A stretch of 27,652 bases of DNA from an uncultured Campylobacter sp. (GTDB lineage: Bacteria > Campylobacterota > Campylobacteria > Campylobacterales > Campylobacteraceae). The stretch is from positions 1 through 27,652 of the forward strand of contig NZ_CALLWC010000057.1 of assembly GCF_938015785.1 (NCBI RefSeq), read 5' to 3'. The notes under the pieces were generated by a model, which made no database searches, was not told where the DNA came from, and worked only from the letters and a program-made list of their open reading frames with translations. Shown in pieces: positions 8,134 to 17,115 of the stretch (positions within the stretch are counted from its first letter, which is position 1; the number at the start of each line of letters is the position of its first letter). The translations under genes were made by a program, and so were the position numbers.

Positions 8134-8490
8134 ATGGCAAGAGTAAAAACGGGCATCGTTAGACGCCGCCGTCACAACAAAGTGCTAAAGCTTGCGCGCG
8201 GATTTTATAGCGCAAGACGCAAACATTTCAGAAAGGCCAAAGAGCAGCTAGAGAGAAGCCTCGTTTACGCCTTCCGTGACAGACGCGCGAAAAAACGCGA
8301 TTTCCGCAGACTTTGGATAGTGCGCATCAATGCAGCTTGCAGGCTAAACGACATCAGCTATTCTAAATTTATAAACGGACTTAGAAAAGCGGGCATCGAG
8401 CTTGATAGAAAAATTTTAGCAAATATGGCTATGAACGACCCCGAAGCTTTCGCAACCGTCGCAAAGAAGGCAAAAGCGGCATTAAAATAA
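8134..8490 (+). CDS. rplT: 50S ribosomal protein L20
   Basis: 118 residues, usual length. It has the basic N-terminal extension (MARVKTGIVRRRRHNKVLKLARGFYSA in the family pattern) and the globular part with RDRRAKKRDFRRLWI and INAACR...YSKFINGL. It binds 23S rRNA early in 50S assembly. AAAGGATTAAT before ATG 8134 is a clear ribosome-binding site. It is the last gene of the cluster. Confidence 0.98.
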   Translation: MARVKTGIVRRRRHNKVLKLARGFYSARRKHFRKAKEQLERSLVYAFRDRRAKKRDFRRLWIVRINAACRLNDISYSKFINGLRKAGIELDRKILANMAMNDPEAFATVAKKAKAALK

Positions 8491-8502
8491 GCTTTAAAAT
8501 TT

Positions 8503-8520
8503 GGCCGTCTTAAGGCGGTC
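8503..8520 (+). terminator. Probable rplT hairpin terminator
   Basis: GGCCGTC (8503-8509) and GGCGGTC (8514-8520) form a 7-bp stem with two G-U pairs and a TTAA loop, 13 bases after the rplT stop. There is no T run; the next base pairs belong to a larger inverted repeat starting at 8520. Confidence 0.4.
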
Positions 8521-8592
8521 AAATTCTTAAATTTCGACAAAGCTTTTAATTTTAAAAGCGCGTCCGCAAATTTGTCGAAATTTAAGAATTTG
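8520..8592. repeat. 22-bp perfect inverted repeat with a second hairpin in its loop
   Basis: Positions 8520-8541 and 8571-8592 are perfect reverse complements over 22 bases. The 29-base space between them itself contains GCTTTTAA/TTAAAAGC (8542-8559). The element lies between rplT and the autotransporter gene and ends 26 bases before the latter's start codon, so it could serve as terminator, leader structure or operator. Confidence 0.85.
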
Positions 8593-8618
8593 GGTAATTT
8601 TATTTGAGGCGGTGCAGA

Positions 8619-10580
8619 ATGCTAAAGTCTTTGAAAAAAATCGTATCTCTTGCGCTTGTCGGTGCAGCAGGGTTCGGCTATGCGAGCGAGCAGAATTCCT
8701 GGAGCTATGCAAACGCGCAAAAATCACCTTCCAACAACACTTCCCGTTCCGATGTAATGAGCGCTGCGGATAGCTTGGGCGCGAAATTAAGCAGGCGCGA
8801 CGCAGCTAGCGATAGCTCCACGAGCGACGAGTATGAAAACTCATTTCGTATCAAGCTCGAGTATGCAAGGGGCTTTGCCAAAAAGGGCTCATATTCGGGC
8901 AGGCTTAATAATCAGCGCGTTATGATGCCTGCATTTCGCTGGACGGGCAATAGCGGCGTAAATGCCGAGTTTTGGAACGGCATTACCAATATAAGTGGCG
9001 CGCTGGTTCCTTATGTAGCTTTCGGCTCTTACGAGGCGGCGATACCGGGCGATCAAACTACACAATATCTGGTCAGAAGAGAAGAAGACGCAGTTCAGAT
9101 GAAGCGAAATATCGCGGCGGGCATATCAAATTTAGGCTATACCTATACCAAAAATTCTACTAGAAATCTAAATTTAGTCTATGCCGATATCGATAATTTC
9201 GTAAATTTCTACGGCAGAGAAAATATCGCAGGATACTTTATCGACGAAGTTAATACCGAAAACAATCCCGCAACTATCGCCTATATGGCGAATATCTACA
9301 ATTACATCAAGACTAAATACCCGGGAATGCTCGTTTTGGCAAATAACGGCTGGGGCGTGCGCGACGCCATAGCTCCCTATGCGGACGTTTGGATGCTGCA
9401 AGAGGTGAGCGCGGATGAGTATATAAACCACTACCGCCCTAGAACCTCGGAATTTGAAAAAGATCCCGCAAACTCTTCTAAAATTTTGCACGTGATATAC
9501 AACGCAAGACCCGATCAGTACGACGAGATCATAAGATTATCTCGCGAGCGCAACGCAGCAAATCTATTTATAACCTCCGATACGAATGCCTATCCTAGCG
9601 GATACGACGATCTGCCTACCTATTTTGAAGCGCTGATGCTGGCGATCAATAACTTCACGCCTAAAAACGGCAGCCTGTTTTCGCAGGTCGCAAGAGGCGG
9701 CAACCGGGTAGGCATCGAGATGCCGCGCTCGAAAGTCGATCTGGATCTTACCAAGCTAGCAAGGAATTCCGCTTATAAAAATTTAACCGACACCGACGGG
9801 CAGGAGTTTAACGTAAACGTAAGCGCGATCGGAAACTACGGCAGAGATTACAGCGACCGCTCGGGCGGCGTCAAATACGATTACAAGAGCGACGGAATTC
9901 TGCTCGGGATTTCTAAGATGATGGACGATTTTACGCTGGGCGCGATCTTTGGGTATCAAAAATCGGACGCTTGGTATGAGGGTAAATTCGACGGCGTCAA
10001 AGAAAACATCAAATCCTACGAGTTTGGTTTGGCGGGCAGATACGATTTTAGCGAGAACGTGGATCTGGCGGTCAATTTAACATATTCGACAAACGATCAT
10101 AAATTTGAAACCAACAACGGATTCGGCGCTATCCACGGCGCGAAATACAAGTCGCAAATTTGGGATCTTAGCACGAGAGCAGGATATAAATTCTTATTTG
10201 AAAACGGCTATATTAAACCGTATTTGGGGCTTGGAGCGATTAGGGTGAACGAAGATGCGATCTCTAGGCTTAAATTTAGCTCCGCTTCAAAAACCGCGCC
10301 AAACGGCACCGCGGGAATTTACGCGATCAAAGCTTTCGGTGATCTGCAGATATTTGCAAATGCTGAGTACGAGCATCGGTTTAGCGGCGATTCGTATCAT
10401 GCAAGCAGAAAGTATTCGGATAGATACGACGTCGAGGGGCTTGATTATTCTAGCGGCGTATTTAACGGCGCAATCGGGCTGAAATATAAGATCCTTCAAA
10501 GCGTCGGACTCAGCGCATCGTACGAGCTAAGCGAGAGCAAAAATAGCCTCGCTAGAGCTGCTTTTGACGTGGAGTTTTGA
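8619..10580 (+). CDS. Autotransporter with a Spherulin-4-like (GH135-type) passenger
   Basis: 653 residues in three parts. Residues 1-22 are a Sec signal peptide ending GYA. After a Ser/Asp-rich spacer, about 97-350 resemble the spherulation-specific family 4 domain, a TIM barrel found in the fungal glycosidase Sph3 (GH135): AFRWTG, a beta strand ALVPYVAFG, then GYFIDEV with the adjacent acids D209-E210, LANNGWG, and WMLQEVS with E262. In Sph3 an Asp-Glu pair and a Glu about 55 residues later are, to my recollection, the key acids, matching D209/E210/E262 in spacing. Residues about 395-653 are an autotransporter beta-barrel ending in Phe. The passenger should thus be exported to the cell surface by type V secretion; glycosidase activity is inference. 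ATG 8619 is chosen (GAGG nine bases upstream) over TTG 8604. Confidence 0.8.
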   Translation: MLKSLKKIVSLALVGAAGFGYASEQNSWSYANAQKSPSNNTSRSDVMSAADSLGAKLSRRDAASDSSTSDEYENSFRIKLEYARGFAKKGSYSGRLNNQRVMMPAFRWTGNSGVNAEFWNGITNISGALVPYVAFGSYEAAIPGDQTTQYLVRREEDAVQMKRNIAAGISNLGYTYTKNSTRNLNLVYADIDNFVNFYGRENIAGYFIDEVNTENNPATIAYMANIYNYIKTKYPGMLVLANNGWGVRDAIAPYADVWMLQEVSADEYINHYRPRTSEFEKDPANSSKILHVIYNARPDQYDEIIRLSRERNAANLFITSDTNAYPSGYDDLPTYFEALMLAINNFTPKNGSLFSQVARGGNRVGIEMPRSKVDLDLTKLARNSAYKNLTDTDGQEFNVNVSAIGNYGRDYSDRSGGVKYDYKSDGILLGISKMMDDFTLGAIFGYQKSDAWYEGKFDGVKENIKSYEFGLAGRYDFSENVDLAVNLTYSTNDHKFETNNGFGAIHGAKYKSQIWDLSTRAGYKFLFENGYIKPYLGLGAIRVNEDAISRLKFSSASKTAPNGTAGIYAIKAFGDLQIFANAEYEHRFSGDSYHASRKYSDRYDVEGLDYSSGVFNGAIGLKYKILQSVGLSASYELSESKNSLARAAFDVEF

Positions 10581-11077
10581 TTTTAATCGGACGTAGCCCA
10601 AGATAGGCAGCTTGAAGCACGATTGCAAATTCCCCTTTGCCGCGAAACAAAAATTTTATGAAATTTGCAGCTAAATTTTACCCGGACTTTGCCGCGAAAT
10701 TTTAAAATTTTGACCGTGGATTTTGCTTGCATATTTTCTTGCTTTTAAATTTCATATACTATCGCTTTTATGTTACTTTCAATATAAAGAATAATGCCGA
10801 ATTTTGCTGTATAATTTTGCACGTGTCTTTTAACGGTATGAAATTTTAAAATAGTGCTGCTTTAAATTCCGTGATTATTAAATTTTAAAATTCCATATGC
10901 AAAGAAATTTTAAAATTTTAAATCTGGTTCGATAAAGGGATTTTGCTAGGCGGCGGGATTATAAAAATTCTAAAGCAATTACTCGTAAAATTTTATAAAA
11001 TCCGGATTAATTAAAATCGCTAAGCCTAAGACGATGGGGTAGAATTTTGCGGATCGCTCCGCAAAATTTAAAAGAGA
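10581..11077. other. Gene-free stretch, 497 bases
   Basis: No supportable gene. Very AT-rich, with palindrome AAATTTTAAAATTT at 10697-10710 and 10905-10918 and a 13/14 match at 10880-10893. CTTTGCCGCGAAA occurs twice about 54 bases apart (near 10636 and 10687). A perfect 11-bp hairpin lies at 11043-11068. Confidence 0.5.
11043..11068. repeat. Perfect 11-bp hairpin between convergent genes
   Basis: AATTTTGCGGA (11043-11053) and TCCGCAAAATT (11058-11068) flank a TCGC loop. It lies 9 bases past the stop of the minus-strand dsb gene and faces the plus-strand autotransporter gene, where a two-way terminator would be expected, but neither side ends in a long T run. Confidence 0.6.
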
Positions 11078-11791
11078 TTATTTTAGCTTGTCTAGTTCGA
11101 TGATGTAAGGCACCGAGTTTACCCCCGCACCGAAGTATTTGGCAGCTAGGGCTTTTGCAGCGTTTAGTTCGGCGGCGCTTACGTCTTTGGTGCCTGCTTT
11201 GTTATCTTCAGCGTAATATTTTTTAAAAATCGCTATCTTTTGCTCGTCGGTTTTAGCATTTTTGATCTCTTTGTAGATGAGCGCGGATTTTGCGTGGCCG
11301 TCATCGCCGTGAACGGAGGTCATGACGATATCTACATTATTATTTTTTAGCGTATCTTCAATCCTTGCCATCTCTTTGCGGCAGAATGGGCACAAAGCGT
11401 CCGTCAGCATCAAAATCGTAGGCTTTTTAGGATCGTTTCCTAGCTTGATGATATTGTCTTTACTCTCTGCTTTGAAGACCTTACTTAGCTGTCCTGCGAT
11501 GCGGTCTTGTTTGATCTGCTCCTTATAGACTACGCGTTTTTTAGGATCGATGATATCGGTAAAGATCAGATCGCCTTGGGTGAAGATGATCTCCTCTTGC
11601 GACATATTGCCTTGAGAAATCTTTAAAACGACCGCCTCGACGCCTTTTGGCTCGCTAAGTGGGATGCGCTCGGCGACCTTTATTTCGATGCCTTGAGGCG
11701 TGCCGCCGTAGATGGATAGAATTTCGCTGTCGCTTAAAGCCGCGTTTAGGCTCGCTGCGAGCGCAACTGAAGTTAAAATAGCTTTTTTCAT
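11078..11791 (-). CDS. Periplasmic DsbC/DsbG-like thiol:disulfide protein
   Basis: 237 residues from ATG 11791, which has AAGGA upstream; an upstream in-frame codon at 11830 would put 13 polar residues before the signal peptide. Residues 1-19 form a Sec signal. The thioredoxin-fold part (about 121-237) carries the redox motif CPFC (134-137) in MLTDALCPFCRKE and a cis-proline in NSVPYI (P228). The region before it (20-110) resembles the dimerisation/linker part of DsbC/G proteins. It should act on disulfides in the periplasm. It follows selB closely on the same strand, the order I recall for C. jejuni selA-selB-Cj1380, so co-transcription with the selenium genes is likely; any functional link to selenoprotein folding is inference. 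Confidence 0.85.
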   Translation of the reverse strand: MKKAILTSVALAASLNAALSDSEILSIYGGTPQGIEIKVAERIPLSEPKGVEAVVLKISQGNMSQEEIIFTQGDLIFTDIIDPKKRVVYKEQIKQDRIAGQLSKVFKAESKDNIIKLGNDPKKPTILMLTDALCPFCRKEMARIEDTLKNNNVDIVMTSVHGDDGHAKSALIYKEIKNAKTDEQKIAIFKKYYAEDNKAGTKDVSAAELNAAKALAAKYFGAGVNSVPYIIELDKLK

Positions 11792-11842
11792 TTTTTTCCT
11801 TTGCAAAAAATTCCGCGCATTGTAGTGCAAAATTTTAAATTT

Positions 11843-13663
11843 TTACTTTTTCAAATAGCGTTTATTGTCGATCGTCACGATATTTCCCATCTTATCGAGG
11901 TATTCGAGGTAGCAGATGACGAATTTCCTGCTAAGTCCCAGCTCCTCTTTGGCGTTCGTGACGTTTACGAAGCCCTCTTTTTCGATGATTGCGTAAAGGC
12001 GCTTGATCGCCAGGGCTAAATTTTCGGCCTCGACGAAGAGATTGTGCGCGAGACGGACGACCTTTTTGGCGTATGTTAGCTTCTTTAGCGCGTCATCGCC
12101 GCTTTCGCGGTCGATCTCTAGCTCGTCATAGACGTTATACGGCGCGAGAGGCGCGATGCCGCCCTTTTTGATGAGATCAAAAATTTTACTTTCCAGGCTC
12201 TGTTTGAGCGCGTCAAAATCTACCCCCGATTTTACGTAAACTCCGCCCTTTTTGGAGACGATACCGCTCCGCTCAAGCTCGCTAAGCGCGCGCGCAGCAA
12301 GATCTTCGCTGACCCACGAGAGCTTTAGGGCGATCGAGGCGGGCGAAAAGATCGCGTAGTCGTTTTTTGAGACAATAAATTTTATGAGGCTTTTTACGTC
12401 CTCGATCGCGCTTAGATCGTAAACGCATAAATTTGCTTCGTCAAAATACGTCCCTTCTAGACCGCGCGCGATCTTTACCGCTTCGTCGTATTCCATCCCG
12501 AAGCGCTGATACGCCGAAAATAGCCCGAATCCATGCTTGTGAAAGCCGCTTAGAATTTTAAAAGCTTCGGTGAAATTTCGCTTCAAAAGCGCGGTTAGAA
12601 GCACGGCTTTGCTCTGCTTTTTTAGTGGCTCGATCACGGCGTTTAACACGCGCCCGCCGCCGATTACGCGCGAGTTTGCCAGGCAGACGAAGGGCTCGCC
12701 GAATTTTAAAAACATCGTTTTGTCAAATTTAAAGCTTACGAGCTTCTCGCCGCTAGGAAGTTCTTTTAAAATGAGCGCTTTTGCCGCGCTTTGCTTGCTT
12801 CCGACGCAAAACAGCACGTCTTGATTATGCAAAATTTCGCCGCTAAAGGTGCAGTCCGCTTCATTAAAGCCGCGGAAAAAGCCTTTTTTGCTTAGGATTT
12901 GCCCCTTTTGCAGCTCGCTCGTTTTGGCGTCCAAGCTCAGCGCGACGCGGTTTGGAGCCTGCGCTAGCGGCGTGTCCTCGTCGTGGATCTGCACGCTTTT
13001 GACGTTAAAAATTTTACCCAGATCGCAATTATAAAGCTTCTCGCCCTTTGAAATCGCGCCGTTAATGAGGCTGCCCGTTACGATGGTACCGAGTCCTTTT
13101 AGCGAAAAGACGCGGTCGATGTAGTAGTGCACCACGCCGCCTCCTTGGCGCTGCGCGGGCTTGATATTAAAGAGATAATTTTTCAGCTCGGCGATGCTTG
13201 CGGGATCTTTTATGCTGATAAAAAAGGTGTTTAAAATTTGCAAATCTTTAAATTTGCAGATATATTCCTTGCACTGCGCCGCGACCTCGGATCTGCGCGC
13301 GTCGTCAGCAAGATCGCACTTGCTGATACATAAGATCACGCTTTTTACCCCGAGCAGGGATAAAATTTGAATATGCTCTTTACTTTGCGGCATCAGCCCG
13401 TCGTCCGCAGCAACTACTAGCATCGCAGCGTCGAAGGCATACGCGCCGCTAATCATCGTCTTTACTAGATTTTCATGCCCCGGAACGTCGATGAATGCGA
13501 CGTTGGTGTCTCCCGAGCGCAGATGTGAAAAGCTAAGATCGATCGTGATGCCACGCTGCTTTTCGCTCGGCATTCGGTCCCCTTCAAAGCCGTTTAGCGC
13601 CTTGATTAATGCGGTCTTTCCGTGATCGATATGGCCTGCGGTGCCGATGATTACGCTATTCAT
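11843..13663 (-). CDS. selB: Selenocysteine-specific elongation factor SelB
   Basis: A 606-residue GTPase that carries Sec-tRNA(Sec) to the ribosome and recognises the SECIS hairpin in mRNA. The GTPase motifs are GHIDHGKT (10-17), the switch region RGITIDLSF (37-45), DVPGH (59-63) and SKCD (114-117). Beta-barrel domains follow (VTGSLINGAISKG), and the C-terminal third consists of winged-helix repeats that bind SECIS RNA (segments such as YDEAVKIARGLEGTYFDE and the final LGLSRKFVICYLEYLDKMG). The start ATG overlaps the end of selA by 8 bases, indicating translational coupling. Its client, fdhA, lies 5 kb away in this window. Confidence 0.97.
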   Translation of the reverse strand: MNSVIIGTAGHIDHGKTALIKALNGFEGDRMPSEKQRGITIDLSFSHLRSGDTNVAFIDVPGHENLVKTMISGAYAFDAAMLVVAADDGLMPQSKEHIQILSLLGVKSVILCISKCDLADDARRSEVAAQCKEYICKFKDLQILNTFFISIKDPASIAELKNYLFNIKPAQRQGGGVVHYYIDRVFSLKGLGTIVTGSLINGAISKGEKLYNCDLGKIFNVKSVQIHDEDTPLAQAPNRVALSLDAKTSELQKGQILSKKGFFRGFNEADCTFSGEILHNQDVLFCVGSKQSAAKALILKELPSGEKLVSFKFDKTMFLKFGEPFVCLANSRVIGGGRVLNAVIEPLKKQSKAVLLTALLKRNFTEAFKILSGFHKHGFGLFSAYQRFGMEYDEAVKIARGLEGTYFDEANLCVYDLSAIEDVKSLIKFIVSKNDYAIFSPASIALKLSWVSEDLAARALSELERSGIVSKKGGVYVKSGVDFDALKQSLESKIFDLIKKGGIAPLAPYNVYDELEIDRESGDDALKKLTYAKKVVRLAHNLFVEAENLALAIKRLYAIIEKEGFVNVTNAKEELGLSRKFVICYLEYLDKMGNIVTIDNKRYLKK

Positions 13664-15266
13664 AAATTTCTCCGATCTTTTTTATTAAATCTTGCAAGTC
13701 GCTTTTTAAAATCGATCTGAAATCGAGCAAAAATTTATCATCCTCGATCCGCCCGATTATACCCGCAGCGCGAAATTTTGCCTGCGTGCTCTGCGGTTCT
13801 GCCCCGTCAAGTATCGCAAGCGCGACGCTAGGGTAGGAGGCGCCGGGCATCGTACCGCCGCCTACAAAGGTGGTAGTAGGCACGATCTGCGATTTTACGC
13901 CGATACGCGATCGCACTAGCTCCGCTCGCTCACGCAGCTCGTCCAGGCTCAGATGGATCTGATCTATCGTCGTGATGAGGTGAAATTCTTTATTTATATA
14001 CGCCTTGATCGTCTCGGCAAGCAGGCTTAGCGTGATCTTGTCCACGCGCAGCATTCGCAGTAGCTGGTTTTTGCGCAGGCGCGCGATGAGCTCGCGATCT
14101 CCTAGGATGATGCCGCACTGCACGGAGCCGAAAAGCTTGTCGCCGCTAAAGCTAAGCAGCCGCACACCGCTTTTTAAAAGCTCAAAGATTGAGGGCTCGC
14201 TTTTGCCGAGCCCAAACCCTAGCTCGCTTGCATAGCCGCTTCCAAGATCGTAATAATCGATGATCTCGTTAAAGTTTTCCTCTTTTTTCATGCTAAATTT
14301 TGCGGGGTAAATTTTAGAAGCTTGAGCGGAAATTTCGCTCTTGCCGCCTTCATAAAAACGCTCGCTCTTTGTGGACGGCTCGTCGCTTTTTAAATTTAAA
14401 GAATTTGCAGAAGCTGCCGCTAAGCTTAAACCGTTCGGCGCGGAATTCAGAATTTTGCCGTCTGCGTCCGAAGAGCCGCCGCAAAGATCTACTAAATTTT
14501 TAAAGCTTGCCGCTCTAAGCGCTAAAAATTCTCTCTTTGCCTGTGAGGCGCGACGTGCGAGAGCTGCCGTCTCCGCAGCGCTTACGCTAGAGCTGAAGCC
14601 TGAAATTTTAAAATTTGAGCGGTGCACCTTCATCAAGATCGCCGTGTTTTCATTGATCGCTTCTTCGTAATCGTCCAGCTTGGTTTTGTTCGTGGTGCCG
14701 ATCTCTGTGAGCTTTGCGCCCGAGTTTGCCATCACTTCGCTTACCCGAAAGCTCCCTCCGATCTCGACTAGCTCGCCGCGGCTTACCACGACTTCGCGTC
14801 CGCGCGCGAAGGTATTTAGCACCAAAAATACCGCTGAGGCGTTGTTATTGACCACGAGTGCGTCCTGCGCGCCGAAGAGCTCGCTGCACAAAAGCGCTAT
14901 GTAGTCGTATCTGTTGCCGCGCGCACCTTCTGATAGGTCGTATTCTAAATTTGAATATGAGGTGATGATCTTTTGCGCGCGGGCTAAAATTTCGGCGCCA
15001 ATGACGCTACGGCCGAGGTTTGTGTGCAGCACGACGCCGGTTGCGTTGATAAGCGGCTTAAGGCTTAGATTTTGAAATTTTTCATAGCGCGATTTGATGC
15101 GCGCGATGATCTCGCTTTCGCTTGAGAGCTCGCCTCCTTGCAGCGCCTCCCTGCGTGCCTCTTCAATGAGCTCTTGCGCGATTTTGATGATTTGCGGGCG
15201 GAGGCAGTTTTGAAACTCCTGCGCGTTTGCGATTTTGTCGATTTTTGGTAGTTTGATTCGTTGCAT
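13656..15266 (-). CDS. selA: L-seryl-tRNA(Sec) selenium transferase
   Basis: PLP enzyme converting seryl-tRNA(Sec) to selenocysteyl-tRNA(Sec) with selenophosphate. 536 residues against about 463 in E. coli; the PLP lysine is K377 in LLSFSGDKLFGS, whereas E. coli has K295. The excess is one block, about residues 245-332 (14271-14534), lying between RRASQAKRE and NEIIDYYDLGSGYASELG; it is rich in Ala, Ser, Asn and Lys and lacks family similarity. Other conserved parts are intact: INATGVVLHTNLGRS (73-87), NLEYDL, VNNNASAV, and FVGGGTMPG near 467-475. No strong ribosome-binding site is seen before ATG 15266 (only GGGG). A TAAAAT on the minus strand at 15301-15296 may be its -10 element. Confidence 0.96.
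   Translation of the reverse strand: MQRIKLPKIDKIANAQEFQNCLRPQIIKIAQELIEEARREALQGGELSSESEIIARIKSRYEKFQNLSLKPLINATGVVLHTNLGRSVIGAEILARAQKIITSYSNLEYDLSEGARGNRYDYIALLCSELFGAQDALVVNNNASAVFLVLNTFARGREVVVSRGELVEIGGSFRVSEVMANSGAKLTEIGTTNKTKLDDYEEAINENTAILMKVHRSNFKISGFSSSVSAAETAALARRASQAKREFLALRAASFKNLVDLCGGSSDADGKILNSAPNGLSLAAASANSLNLKSDEPSTKSERFYEGGKSEISAQASKIYPAKFSMKKEENFNEIIDYYDLGSGYASELGFGLGKSEPSIFELLKSGVRLLSFSGDKLFGSVQCGIILGDRELIARLRKNQLLRMLRVDKITLSLLAETIKAYINKEFHLITTIDQIHLSLDELRERAELVRSRIGVKSQIVPTTTFVGGGTMPGASYPSVALAILDGAEPQSTQAKFRAAGIIGRIEDDKFLLDFRSILKSDLQDLIKKIGEIYE
14271..14534 (-). other. Low-complexity insertion inside SelA
   Basis: About 88 codons encoding an Ala/Ser/Asn/Lys-rich segment (pieces: AASFKNLVDLCGG, KILNSAPNGL, AAASANSLNLK) inserted between two well-conserved SelA blocks. 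It keeps the reading frame. Its style matches the inserts in the TorD-like protein and the tail of the 22788 protein. Confidence 0.65.
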
Positions 15267-15432
15267 TGCGACCCCGATGCCTTAAAATTTAGACGATTTT
15301 ATCATTTAAAGCTTTGATTTTGCTTTATCTATAGAATTATTAATTTAAATTCGATTTACTTTAAGTGCAGAATTTAAAAGCTGTTTAGAAAATAAGAGTA
15401 AAACCCGCCTAATTATCAATTTAGGATAGATT

Positions 15433-17115
15433 ATGAAAGAACATGGATTTTACGCCGCGGGGCTAAAGGATGTAGTCTTAAGCGACGATATCGAAATTTG
15501 CGGCGATGAAGAGGGGGCAAAAAATGAGGAATTTATCGTCGCCAATTCACCGAAATTAAAGGCGCAAATTTATGCGCCCGAGATAAATTTTTATATAGAA
15601 AATTCCGTGGATGAGCCGCTGCAAATTGCTAAAAACGTAGATATTTTGTATCGCGCCAAGGATATTGCCTTCGACGGCGCGCTAGATAGCGACTATCAAA
15701 AGCCCGTCGGCAAAAACGTAATTCTTGCCTGTGATGAGCCGCGAGAGGAGCTTGTGGGGCTACTTAGGCAGCACGGATTTAAGGTGATCGTGTTAAGCAG
15801 GGTCGAGATTAAGTTCGTCTACGGCGAGATTGGCGATCTTGCGGTTACGATTTTAAGCGAGCGGGATGAGGTTGAGACTGAGGCAGATTTTTTCTTGATT
15901 AGCGGCGCAGCGCCCTATCAGCTACGACAAAGCGGCTGCTACGAGATCTCGGGGCTAAAAGATGATGAAATTTTAGAAATTTTAAATTCCAAAAGCCCGG
16001 TTTATCATTATAAGAATTCCACGATCTTCGATCCCGCGATCTGCCAGTATCAGGGCAGGCGAAATGAGCTGCGAGCGCCATGCGCGGAGATTTGTCCCAC
16101 AGTGGCGATTTTGAAAAACGACGAAAAGCGCGAGCTAGTGTTTTCGCATATCGACTGTATCGGTTGCGGCGCGTGCGTGAGCGTCTGCCCTAGCGGCGCG
16201 CTGAAATTTGCCAAGCTGCCCCAAAGAGTATTTGGCGAGATCGCAAAGCTCTATGCAGGCAAAATTCCGCTTCTCATCGCAGAGAGCGAAATCGAGTCCG
16301 CACCTGCAGTGCAGCTTCCGTGCGGCATGCTGCCGTTTGGAATTTTTGGAAGCAAGCAAATAGATGAGGTAAATTTGCTAAGCGCGATGCAGGAAAGCGG
16401 CTCGAGTGTGATCGTTTACGGCGCAGACGTGGGCGAGGGCACGCGCGAAGCGGTGGAGCTTACCAATGGAATTTCGCGCGCGATCTATGGCAAGGACGCG
16501 GTATTTTTAGCGCGAAATTTAACCGAGCTGCAAGAGGCGCTAAAGCAGGCGCAAAGCTCTCAGCCCTGGGCTTTTAGCCTAAACGAACAGGGCCTTAGCA
16601 AGAAAGAAATTTTCTCAAAACGCGTAAGCGCAATGGTTGGCGAGGGCAGCTTCGGCGCCGTAAAAAGCGGAGAATTGCTAAAATTTGGCAAAGTAAACAT
16701 AAACGAAGCAAGCTGCACGCTATGCCTTAGCTGTGTGGGTGCCTGTAATACCGGCGCGCTGTATGCCGATAACAGCGACAATTCAATTAAGCTCAATGCC
16801 TCGCTTTGCACGACGTGCAACTACTGCGTGCTAAGCTGCGCCGAAAAGGATACGATCGAGCTTGAGCCTTGCGGCGTGGAGCTTGAGCCGGGATTTTTTA
16901 ATTACAAAATGCTAGCTAAAGATGAGCTTTTTAAGTGCATTGAATGCGGTAAGGAATTTGCGACGAGCAAAGCCGTGATGAAGATCGCGGATATGATGGG
17001 TGCGCATTTTGCAAACGAGCCTGAAAAGATGAAGACTCTTTTTTGCTGCGGCGATTGCAAGGCGAAAATAATGATAAAAAAGCAGATAGAAGATGCTAGA
17101 AAAGGGGCAATGTAA
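15433..17115 (+). CDS. Multi-cluster [4Fe-4S] ferredoxin, formate-dehydrogenase-associated (Cj1377-like)
   Basis: A 560-residue cytoplasmic iron-sulfur protein with no signal peptide or membrane helix. An unassigned N-terminal half (1-200) precedes cysteines C204, C217 and C221. Ferredoxin-type motifs follow: CIGCGACVSVCP (242-253), CTLCLSCVGAC (428-438) and CTTCNYCVLSC (459-469). Near the end CIEC (502-505) and CCGDC (538-542) look like a zinc-ribbon pair. It is divergent from selA as in C. jejuni, where the equivalent polyferredoxin gene neighbours selA. The next gene, a TorD-like chaperone, starts within its stop codon (TAATG), so the two are coupled. A role in electron transfer or maturation for formate dehydrogenase is inferred from this context. 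AGGA precedes ATG 15433. Confidence 0.85.
   Translation: MKEHGFYAAGLKDVVLSDDIEICGDEEGAKNEEFIVANSPKLKAQIYAPEINFYIENSVDEPLQIAKNVDILYRAKDIAFDGALDSDYQKPVGKNVILACDEPREELVGLLRQHGFKVIVLSRVEIKFVYGEIGDLAVTILSERDEVETEADFFLISGAAPYQLRQSGCYEISGLKDDEILEILNSKSPVYHYKNSTIFDPAICQYQGRRNELRAPCAEICPTVAILKNDEKRELVFSHIDCIGCGACVSVCPSGALKFAKLPQRVFGEIAKLYAGKIPLLIAESEIESAPAVQLPCGMLPFGIFGSKQIDEVNLLSAMQESGSSVIVYGADVGEGTREAVELTNGISRAIYGKDAVFLARNLTELQEALKQAQSSQPWAFSLNEQGLSKKEIFSKRVSAMVGEGSFGAVKSGELLKFGKVNINEASCTLCLSCVGACNTGALYADNSDNSIKLNASLCTTCNYCVLSCAEKDTIELEPCGVELEPGFFNYKMLAKDELFKCIECGKEFATSKAVMKIADMMGAHFANEPEKMKTLFCCGDCKAKIMIKKQIEDARKGAM

Noticed and set aside
11043..11068. Classical rho-independent terminator
   Set aside because: Strong stem but no T run on either strand; kept only as a hairpin.
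11801..12019. Plus-strand frame of 72 codons
   Set aside because: Antisense to the selB 3' end, with no ribosome-binding site or family match.
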